From JANQRV01 sp964533785 (GTDB lineage Bacteria > Bacteroidota > Bacteroidia > Chitinophagales > Saprospiraceae), in the NCBI GenBank assembly GCA_964533785.1, contig CAZHNG010000215.1, forward strand, positions 1 through 12,067: DNA of 12,067 bases, written 5' to 3'. Positions 6,996 to 12,067 of the stretch are shown here, in pieces (within the stretch, counting starts at the first letter, position 1; each line of letters starts with the position of its first letter). Below the pieces are notes generated by a model, which worked only from the letters and a program-made list of their open reading frames with translations, was not told the DNA's origin and did not search any database. The position numbers and the translations under genes were made by a program.

Positions 6996-7017
6996 AAAAA
7001 CATATGTTTTTAAAAAC
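6996..7017. repeat. Overlapping A/T palindromes after the methyltransferase gene
   Basis: AAAAACATATGTTTTT (6996-7011) and GTTTTTAAAAAC (7006-7017) are perfect overlapping palindromes, 62 nt past the methyltransferase stop on the minus strand. The minus strand then reads a run of seven T, but the stem is nearly all A/T, so termination is only a possibility. Confidence 0.3.
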
Positions 7018-7078
7018 AATTAATCAGCTATTTACAAATTAATTTAAAACTTATTATCAGAAATTTACACATTAGAAC

Positions 7079-7912
7079 TCAAGTCTCCCCCCTCCTGTAT
7101 ATCCCACTCTGCAACACCACCTTACCAGCTTTCAGTCCTTTCAATAAATTGCCGAGTTTAACGGGAGCGGAAGGCCCCATTAAAAGATGTAATCCTACCT
7201 TTGGCGGTCCTTCGCTTTCGATCCGCCCCAGTACATTTTCAAAGAAATCGATGCCCGCCTGCGTTTGATCCTGCGTTTCTATTTCGCGAAAACCTAATTG
7301 AGTCAATAATCCGGATAATTGAGTTGTAGTAAACAAATGGCTGATCTCTGCACTTTCCGCCCAGGGTACCGGGTAATCGATGGCTTCACCGCTATGCTCA
7401 AAAATATCGTAGTAGATGAAAATACCATCCTCCTTAAGTACCCTTTGTATCTCCGAGTAGAAAGCCCGCTTGTCCGAAATATTCATTTGCACATGCTGGG
7501 TCCAGACCAGGTCGAATGTTTTAGCCGGAAAAGGAAGATCCAAGGCATTAGCCTGGATAAAATCCAGTCCATCCTTAATACCGACCAGCTCTGAAAGTAA
7601 TTTGGCCGTCCGGATGTATTCCTCATTAAGATCGATGCCCGTTACCTGGAAATCGAATGCTTCGGCCAGCATACGGCAAGGACCGCCGATACCACAACCA
7701 ACGTCAAGCACTTTCCCCTGATCTACCCCTATCTTCTGCGCCAATTCCTTGGAGACCGCCGCTCCTCTTACGTGGAATTCATCTACTCCGGCAATGTCAT
7801 ATCGCGAAAGCGTTGCTAGGTCGACACCACTAGCCTTGAGCTGCTCAACGATCTGTTCAAATAGTCCGTCGCGGTGGTAGTGATCCTTCACTTTTGAAGT
7901 TATGGTATTCAT
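7079..7912 (-). CDS. Class I SAM-dependent methyltransferase, sarcosine/dimethylglycine-MT-like
   Basis: 277 residues. The Rossmann-fold SAM site is clear: motif I VLDVGCGIGGPCR (68-80), the acidic end of strand beta-2 in GIDLN (92-96), AxALDLPFPAKTFDLVW (121-137) as motifs II-III, and RVLKEDGIFIYYD (157-169). The preceding DEFHVRGAA (44-52) is the pre-motif helix of the sarcosine/dimethylglycine N-methyltransferase and related UbiE-like group. It transfers a methyl group from SAM to a small molecule in the cytoplasm; the acceptor (glycine derivative, quinone, sterol or other) cannot be read from sequence. The nucleotidyltransferase lies 55 nt upstream on the same strand, so the two may share a transcript. 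The chosen ATG at 7912 starts a normal-length domain. Confidence 0.85.
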   Translation of the reverse strand: MNTITSKVKDHYHRDGLFEQIVEQLKASGVDLATLSRYDIAGVDEFHVRGAAVSKELAQKIGVDQGKVLDVGCGIGGPCRMLAEAFDFQVTGIDLNEEYIRTAKLLSELVGIKDGLDFIQANALDLPFPAKTFDLVWTQHVQMNISDKRAFYSEIQRVLKEDGIFIYYDIFEHSGEAIDYPVPWAESAEISHLFTTTQLSGLLTQLGFREIETQDQTQAGIDFFENVLGRIESEGPPKVGLHLLMGPSAPVKLGNLLKGLKAGKVVLQSGIYRRGET

Positions 7913-7967
7913 CGTTTTTTGGTTTTTGATAAGCCAGCTTTTGAATACTATTGCCGATAATCAAGTT

Positions 7968-8732
7968 TTATGAATCCAACCCTAACATCTTTTCAGTATC
8001 GATCCTGACTTTTGCAATCATCATTTGAGTTGAATCATCCAGTACTCCGTTAAACTCTTCACAGGTCAACAAAAATAATTGCAACCCATCCCTCACCCTC
8101 TCTTCTAATGTACCTACCGTTTCTCCGAATACCCGTTTAGCTAGTCGAATAAAAAGGGGATGATCTTCATAAATAGTCAACACTTGCTCATAAAAACAAT
8201 TACCTCCTCTTAGCAAAATACCTTTTTGCACCCGGATAATCTTAAATAATTGGTGGCTCAGGCCAAATAATGCATTCAACATCCGCCCGTGGTCTCGGGA
8301 AAGAATGCCTTGAAGTCCTTTATATACCTCTTCGATCAATAACTTCATTTCTTTGCAAACATAAACGTTCGCTTGAGCCTGTATTTCACGCGTCCATAGG
8401 AAATTTAAAGCCCTTTCTTTTAAATTCGCCAAAAAGTGATATGGATCCCATAAAGGCACCAACTTTTGTACGCCGTAAAGCAATTCGGTGATCAACATCG
8501 GGTTCACAAACCATTCAGGAGTTTGATCAACGTATACAAAAGATATCACAAGAAATTTATCATCGACAATAGATACTTCAGTTTCTTTGTTTTTTTCTTT
8601 TGTAAAACACACGACATCTACATCACTGTATAACTTCGCTTCTCCTCTGGCATAGCTTCCCATCAAGGCTATTCCTTGCAATCTTGCCCTGTCTATCTCA
8701 TCGACTCTTCTCAATATACTTTGGGGTAACAT
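7968..8732 (-). CDS. Nucleotidyltransferase-domain protein (Pol-beta superfamily)
   Basis: 254 residues from the ATG at 8732. ALMGSYARGEAKLYSDVDVV (22-41) is the GS-x10-D-x-D signature of Pol-beta-type nucleotidyltransferases, with Asp37 and Asp39 as metal ligands; a third acidic residue may be Asp69 at the end of FLVISFVYVD. The rest (about 85-254) is predicted helical, as in the C-terminal domain of aminoglycoside nucleotidyltransferases and related proteins. The substrate is unknown: antibiotic, protein or RNA modification are all possible. The frame is open to 8825, but the extra 31 codons would be translated from a tandem repeat and a divergent promoter region, so the internal start is preferred. 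Cytoplasmic. No HEPN partner gene is adjacent, which argues against a MNT/HEPN toxin-antitoxin pair. Confidence 0.8.
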   Translation of the reverse strand: MLPQSILRRVDEIDRARLQGIALMGSYARGEAKLYSDVDVVCFTKEKNKETEVSIVDDKFLVISFVYVDQTPEWFVNPMLITELLYGVQKLVPLWDPYHFLANLKERALNFLWTREIQAQANVYVCKEMKLLIEEVYKGLQGILSRDHGRMLNALFGLSHQLFKIIRVQKGILLRGGNCFYEQVLTIYEDHPLFIRLAKRVFGETVGTLEERVRDGLQLFLLTCEEFNGVLDDSTQMMIAKVRIDTEKMLGLDS

Positions 8733-8756
8733 ACGCGTAAGTTTAAAACACAATAA

Positions 8757-8781
8757 ATCTGGCATCTGGCATCTGGCATCT
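8757..8781. repeat. Heptamer tandem repeat (ATCTGGC)x3 plus ATCT
   Basis: Three exact copies of ATCTGGC followed by ATCT. On the minus strand it reads as repeated GATGCCA, starting with TTTTTAGATGCC and ending 24 nt upstream of the nucleotidyltransferase start. Related heptamers occur at 2335-2351, 2490-2513 and 6872-6885. Confidence 0.8.
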
Positions 8782-8844
8782 AAAAATGCAACAATACTCC
8801 CCAAATCCGCAACAATAACCACCACGCCCCTACCCTATTGCTCC

Positions 8845-8852
8845 TAACTTTG
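8845..8852 (+). promoter_or_regulatory. Bacteroidota -7 promoter element (TAACTTTG)
   Basis: TAACTTTG fits TAnnTTTG and is 25 nt before the ATG at 8878, giving a leader of roughly 18-20 nt. No good TTTG -33 element is visible upstream. The position directly before a signal-peptide gene makes this the best promoter candidate in the window. Confidence 0.55.
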
Positions 8853-8877
8853 CATCGTAACATTAAAACAAATACCC

Positions 8878-9924
8878 ATGAGAAAATTAGCGTCATTCGC
8901 ATTCGGAATATTTTTAAGTGTTGCTGTTGCCGCACAAGCGGATATTCAAATTACGGCGAAAAACTTTAATGCACCAACTGGAATAGAAGTTGACCAAAAC
9001 GGCAACCTTTGGATTGCAGAAAGCGGTACCGGCCATAATGATGGCGCGATCACCGTCATCTGGGCCAATGGTGAAAGACAACAAGTTATACAGCACCTGC
9101 CCTCTGTAAGGAATGAACAAACCAATGAAATTGAAGGTACCCTTCGGGCCCAGGTCATTAATGATCAATGCGTAGCCGTCTTCACAGGCAAAGGGAAGCA
9201 TGCCCTCAGCGGAAATATCTTACTCTTTAAAAAAGATGATTTCTACCCTGGGATGGCTCCACTTTCCGGCGAAGATGCCAAAAGTATCATCAAGACCAAA
9301 GAATTTGTCAGAACTTTGGGGTACGAAAATAGCAGCCCCTATGCTATGGTATACCAGGACAATGCCATGTATATCACGGATGCTTCCACCAATGCCGTAC
9401 TTCGTTGGACACCAGCGGAGGATCAATTGGAACTATTCGTTAAACTACCGGCGCTGAAAAGCCCGTGGAAAGAATGCGCTTCCCTGGTTGATGCGGTTCC
9501 CACAAGGATCATCAACAACCCCGAAGGTGGTTTTTTGGTCAGTACCTTTTCCGGTGATCCGTTCGCCGAAGCAGCAGCCAAAATATTTGCCATTAGTGAA
9601 AAGGGAGAAGTAACGGTTGCTCACCACAATCTGACCATGGTTACAGACCTCCAGTTTGCCTCCGATGGAGATGGTCTGTGGATACTGGAGTTCGGACAGT
9701 TCTTCCCGGATGACTTTTCTCCTGTGCCGAATAGTGGTAAGATCATTCAACTCCACCGTGACGGTACCCGCAGTTTGGTGACTTCCGGCTTCGGTCCTAG
9801 TGCCGGCATGGCCATCGTAAATTCGAAAAACGTATATACTACTAACCTTTTTGAGGGTACGCTTTCTAAACTCAAAATAGAGGAAGAAAAAGAAGCTTGG
9901 AGCAGCCTTATCCCGGGAAATTAA
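8878..9924 (+). CDS. ScyD/ScyE family beta-propeller protein, exported
   Basis: 348 residues with a signal peptide (about 1-20, ending AVAAQA). The body has NHL/SMP-30-like strand repeats: GIEVDQNGNLWIAESG (35-50), SPYAMVYQDNAMYITDAS, RIINNPEGGFLVSTFSGDPF, DLQFASDGDGLWILEFGQF, GKIIQLHRDGTRSLVTSGFGPSAGMAI and a closing YTTNLFEGTLSKLKI. The order and spacing match the ScyD/ScyE family, named from the cyanobacterial scytonemin cluster but widespread in Bacteria, where the function is mostly unknown. It is probably a periplasmic or secreted beta-propeller; no catalytic residue can be assigned. No other scytonemin genes are nearby. It is a single-gene unit: promoter at 8845, terminator at 10037, with minus-strand genes on both sides. 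Confidence 0.85.
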   Translation: MRKLASFAFGIFLSVAVAAQADIQITAKNFNAPTGIEVDQNGNLWIAESGTGHNDGAITVIWANGERQQVIQHLPSVRNEQTNEIEGTLRAQVINDQCVAVFTGKGKHALSGNILLFKKDDFYPGMAPLSGEDAKSIIKTKEFVRTLGYENSSPYAMVYQDNAMYITDASTNAVLRWTPAEDQLELFVKLPALKSPWKECASLVDAVPTRIINNPEGGFLVSTFSGDPFAEAAAKIFAISEKGEVTVAHHNLTMVTDLQFASDGDGLWILEFGQFFPDDFSPVPNSGKIIQLHRDGTRSLVTSGFGPSAGMAIVNSKNVYTTNLFEGTLSKLKIEEEKEAWSSLIPGN

Positions 9925-10036
9925 TCGAAAAATGAATTCAATACTGATCCATAAAACATTTCCCAACAAAACTAATCCCAGTTAATTTTTAGGGATACAT
10001 TCAAATTAATCCCATTTTATCATCAAAGTAAGGGAG

Positions 10037-10064
10037 GGCCGGCTAATTGGTAGTCGGCCTTTTT
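10037..10064 (+). terminator. Intrinsic terminator of the ScyD/E-like gene
   Basis: GGCCGGCTA and TAGTCGGCC pair over nine positions (one G-T wobble) around ATTGG and are followed immediately by TTTTT (10060-10064). It lies about 110 nt after the stop codon. It is the clearest terminator in the window. On the minus strand it could still slow transcription leaving the GH130 gene, but no T run follows there. Confidence 0.85.
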
Positions 10065-10131
10065 GCTTTCAGGATGGGACAGCCGCTGTTTTATCAAGCG
10101 TAACCTATCGATCCCCACTCCATATCAATGG

Positions 10132-11310
10132 TTATTGTTCAATGTCAACCTCCAAACCACCCACCGCCACTGCTACCTTAGAATCCGCCGTACCGTAATA
10201 CAAAAACCACCGCTCTTGAAACCAGACCAAGCCCTCCACAAAACAAACGTCATTCACCTCACCAACTTTTTCGTAGTCCTTTTCCGGATGGATAAAATAA
10301 GTATCCGTACGGTCAATGACCTGATAAGGCTTTTCTTTATCAAATAGAGCCTGTCCGGCAGCATAGGTAAATTTAGGCAACGCCGGATCATTGAAATTGG
10401 CCGCATTACTGGCATTATAAATGAGTACGATACCAGCATCCCTCCATAGGGCATAAGGCCCCGGTTCCACCAACCGGCTGTCGAAATATCCGGGCCGTGG
10501 ATGCAAAACTGAGATCATCTGCTGATTTTCTTTATTCAGCGCCACCTCCCAATGAATAAGGTCTTCCGAAGTAACCATAAACAAATTCGTATCGCCAAAG
10601 TACATCCAGTATTTGCCATTAATCTTTTTCGCCACCATCCTATTGCCAATTCGCTCACTTACAATGGCACCAGCTTTTGACCAATAATCCCGGTACTGCT
10701 CCTCTTTTAAAACCAAACCATGTTTGGTCCAGGAAATGAGATCCTCAGAAGAAGCGATACAAAGCCTTGCTGTTTTTCCATCATAGGCAGTATAGGTCAT
10801 GAAATATCTGCCTTCTTTACTTTCCACGATACGCGGATCTTCGACTCCATCAAAATAGCAGGTTGGACAATTTTCCAGGTCGACTGCTTCGCCCGCCACT
10901 TTTCGGTAGTTCCATTCGTAGATTTTCATGGAATCATTATCGGGATAAAAAACCGGCTTTTTCCTTTTCTCAAAATTCAATCCATCCCCACTCACGGCCA
11001 TGCCGATACGGGAAGTTCCGGTTAAGTCCTGCGTCCGGTAGAATAAATAAACCGTGTCGTTCTTTACAATGGCGGTTGGATTCAGCACGTTGCGCTCTTC
11101 CCAGTTTACCGTATTCCCGGTAACAGGATCGGTAAAGATCAATTCCGGTGAAGGTTGTAAGATGGGATTGAGGCTGTCTACTTTTTCGAAGGCAGGAAAG
11201 GCCCAGTCAGGTATATCGACATCGGCACTTAAATGATTGGTAGAGGTGTTTTCACAATTGAATAATAGAACCAATAGCCCAATGATTGAGGAAAGGAATA
11301 TTTTTTGCAT
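10132..11310 (-). CDS. GH130-type glycoside phosphorylase/hydrolase, predicted lipoprotein
   Basis: 392 residues. The N-terminus has a hydrophobic segment with Cys19 (LLVLLFNC), a relaxed lipobox, so export and lipidation are likely. The five-bladed propeller shows GH130 motifs: NVLNPTAIV (74-82), YLFYR (88-92), GVEDPRIV (155-162) with the proposed catalytic Asp in EDPR, WSKAGAIV (210-217), NGKYWMYFGD (231-240), LVEPGP (280-285), VLIYNA (295-300) and EGLVWFQERWFLYYGTADS (359-377). GH130 enzymes act on beta-mannosides, by phosphorolysis in the cytoplasm or by hydrolysis in exported members; as this one is exported, hydrolysis seems more likely. Between YEW (131-133) and GVEDPR lies an apparent insertion with CPTC (148-151). 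The gene follows the C45-like gene by 25 nt, suggesting one transcript. Confidence 0.85.
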   Translation of the reverse strand: MQKIFLSSIIGLLVLLFNCENTSTNHLSADVDIPDWAFPAFEKVDSLNPILQPSPELIFTDPVTGNTVNWEERNVLNPTAIVKNDTVYLFYRTQDLTGTSRIGMAVSGDGLNFEKRKKPVFYPDNDSMKIYEWNYRKVAGEAVDLENCPTCYFDGVEDPRIVESKEGRYFMTYTAYDGKTARLCIASSEDLISWTKHGLVLKEEQYRDYWSKAGAIVSERIGNRMVAKKINGKYWMYFGDTNLFMVTSEDLIHWEVALNKENQQMISVLHPRPGYFDSRLVEPGPYALWRDAGIVLIYNASNAANFNDPALPKFTYAAGQALFDKEKPYQVIDRTDTYFIHPEKDYEKVGEVNDVCFVEGLVWFQERWFLYYGTADSKVAVAVGGLEVDIEQ

Positions 11311-11335
11311 GGTCTTTGTTTTTACAAATCTCTGC

Positions 11336-11896
11336 TTATTCGATCAAATTTATCTCATGATAATCTACTTCATGGGGCTTACCAGGGGCAATAATAAATT
11401 GTGGCTGTTCCGAGTGCACGTAAATCACACTGGCGTAGGTATTTTCATTGCTGACTACATCCCTGGTATTAAACCAGTATTCATCTCCCAATTGATGCAT
11501 AAAAATGGTTTCCAGATCAACTCCAGAACCATCGGAAATACCCTTTAACTCTTCCAGTAAGGAAGGCGTCCATTTTTCAATGGCAGTCCTATAATCGGTA
11601 TAGTCCAGAAATGCTGTTATGAACTGATCCGGATCTTCATTGGTCGTTTGTTTGATATCTTCTTTAAACAAACGGATCACCTCCTGAATTTCCTGCTTCA
11701 ATAATTTTCCGTGCGTATATCCTCTTTCGTAGGGCGTACCGCTCAATTCAACAAATCGGAGCTGATCGTTGGCCAGCATCTCTACTTCTGCGGATAATGC
11801 CTTACCAACTTGAATCCCCTTTTCTTGTTGGGGGGCATTTTGGCAAGAAGAACATACAATAAGTAAAAAGAGGACAAGGGAAATGGATTTTTCCAT
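11336..11896 (-). CDS. Half-length C45 (acyl-CoA:6-APA acyltransferase-like) lipoprotein, probably degenerate
   Basis: 186 residues. Residues 1-18 are a lipoprotein signal (FLLIVCSSC, Cys18). FVELSGTPYERGYTHGKLLKQEI (48-70) and LLEELKGISDGSGVDLETIFMHQLGDEYW (113-141) are the N-terminal hallmarks of peptidase family C45 Ntn hydrolases, which cleave or form amide bonds. Family members are usually about twice as long, with a nucleophilic Cys just after this region (C-(S/T)-(S/A) type). Here the corresponding place reads NTYASVIYV (152-160), with Tyr where Cys would be expected, and the frame ends 26 residues later, 25 nt before the GH130 gene. There is no room for the missing half downstream, so a deletion is inferred. 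It could be a decaying gene or a non-catalytic remnant. The ATG at 11896 is fixed by the signal peptide. Confidence 0.7.
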   Translation of the reverse strand: MEKSISLVLFLLIVCSSCQNAPQQEKGIQVGKALSAEVEMLANDQLRFVELSGTPYERGYTHGKLLKQEIQEVIRLFKEDIKQTTNEDPDQFITAFLDYTDYRTAIEKWTPSLLEELKGISDGSGVDLETIFMHQLGDEYWFNTRDVVSNENTYASVIYVHSEQPQFIIAPGKPHEVDYHEINLIE

Positions 11897-11945
11897 GGTT
11901 TAGTATTTAAGTTAAGCAGATTTAGATTACTGATAGCCTACGCGC

Positions 11946-11965
11946 TCCTGACGGTACCGTCAGGA
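11946..11965. repeat. Perfect 20-nt palindrome
   Basis: TCCTGACGGTACCGTCAGGA is its own reverse complement. It lies 49 nt upstream of the C45-like gene (minus strand) in an otherwise featureless spacer of at least 171 nt. It could be a cruciform, a dimeric regulator site or a dispersed extragenic palindrome like the one at 105-131; the sequence alone does not decide. Confidence 0.7.
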
Positions 11966-12016
11966 CTAATTCTCAAGTCCCACAGTAAATGCAGGATAGT
12001 CTAACATCTAGATGTA

Positions 12017-12055
12017 GGGTGTTCAGTCTGCCTATGTTTCGACACCAGCGTTTTT
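12017..12055 (+). repeat. Two-part 39-nt motif, copy 2
   Basis: GGGTGTTCAGTCTG, 17 nt, then GCGTTTTT, on the plus strand, identical in both blocks and spacing to the minus-strand copy at 5774-5812. The central 17 nt match at only about 7 positions. Directly before it is the palindrome ACATCTAGATGT (12005-12016). GGTGT (12018-12022) and ACACC (12042-12046) could form a stem before the T run, so a terminator role for a gene lost or outside the window is possible. Confidence 0.5.
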
Positions 12056-12067
12056 TAACTCTTTGTC

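Larger units (their letters stand above)
6646..7078. other. 433-nt non-coding spacer with several small hairpins
   Basis: No credible gene is seen on either strand. Structures are CCAATCT/AGATTGG (6740-6746/6755-6761), a 10-bp stem with one bulge (6771-6781/6786-6795), a heptamer-like GACGCTA at 6836-6842 and GCATCTGGCTTCTAAAA at 6872-6888, and overlapping A/T palindromes at 6996-7017. The stretch from about 6990 is strongly AT-rich. It holds the 3' end of the methyltransferase transcript and presumably the promoter of the T9SS gene, though no clear TAnnTTTG was found for it. Confidence 0.6.

Noticed and set aside
8733..8825. N-terminal extension of the nucleotidyltransferase frame to an ATG at 8825
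   Set aside because: The extra 31 codons are translated mostly from the heptamer repeat and approach the divergent promoter; the ATG at 8732 gives a normal domain start.
9965..10015. TAATCCCA direct repeats and an ATCCC/GGGAT hairpin after the ScyD/E-like gene
   Set aside because: Arms are only five bases and not followed by a T run; the strong terminator is further downstream at 10037.
5774..12055. A 6.2-kb composite transposon bounded by the inverted 39-nt motifs
   Set aside because: No transposase or recombinase lies inside and the enclosed genes are ordinary chromosomal types; kept only as a possibility under the motif finding.

Overview
The window looks like a chromosomal segment of a Bacteroidota bacterium, probably of the Saprospiria/Lewinella type. 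The evidence is a type IX secretion (T9SS) sorting domain, several lipoproteins, TAnnTTTG-type promoter elements, few clear Shine-Dalgarno sites, and moderate GC with AT-rich spacers. No rRNA, tRNA, CRISPR array, phage gene or intact transposase was seen. Family calls rest on motif recognition by eye; no database search was run.

Layout. (a) 1-64, minus: the first 21 codons of a class II fumarase running off the left edge. (b) 207-1535, plus: an unrecognised lipoprotein and a probable outer-membrane or exported beta-rich protein. (c) 1642-5656, plus: three glycosyltransferase genes, namely a polyprenyl-phosphate-sugar-synthase-like GT2, a membrane CslA/cellulose-synthase-like GT2, and a multi-spanning GT-C enzyme. 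They fit a module that makes a lipid-linked sugar and uses it at the membrane to build a glycolipid or glycan. (d) 5653-5818: a junction between convergent genes, packed with a long hairpin, an IS-end-like sequence and a terminator-like motif. (e) 5818-8732, minus: a short T9SS-exported protein, a SAM methyltransferase and a nucleotidyltransferase. The last two are probably co-transcribed. (f) 8878-9924, plus: a ScyD/ScyE-type beta-propeller protein with a promoter and a good intrinsic terminator. (g) 10132-11896, minus: a GH130-type lipoprotein preceded at 25 nt by what looks like the N-terminal half only of a C45 (acyl-CoA:6-APA acyltransferase-like) lipoprotein.

The coding content is mostly ordinary for this phylum. 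The more unusual signal is in the spacers. They hold a 179-bp nested palindromic, MITE-like element between two glycosyltransferase genes; 7-nt tandem repeats (GACGCTA / GATGCCA type) at several gene boundaries; a two-part 39-nt motif (GGGTGTTCAGTCTG-N17-GCGTTTTT) present twice in inverted orientation 6.2 kb apart; and perfect palindromes near both window ends. Two proteins merit attention: the half-length C45 homologue, which also appears to lack the nucleophilic cysteine, and the GH130 protein, which has an apparent CxxC-containing insertion next to its catalytic motif.
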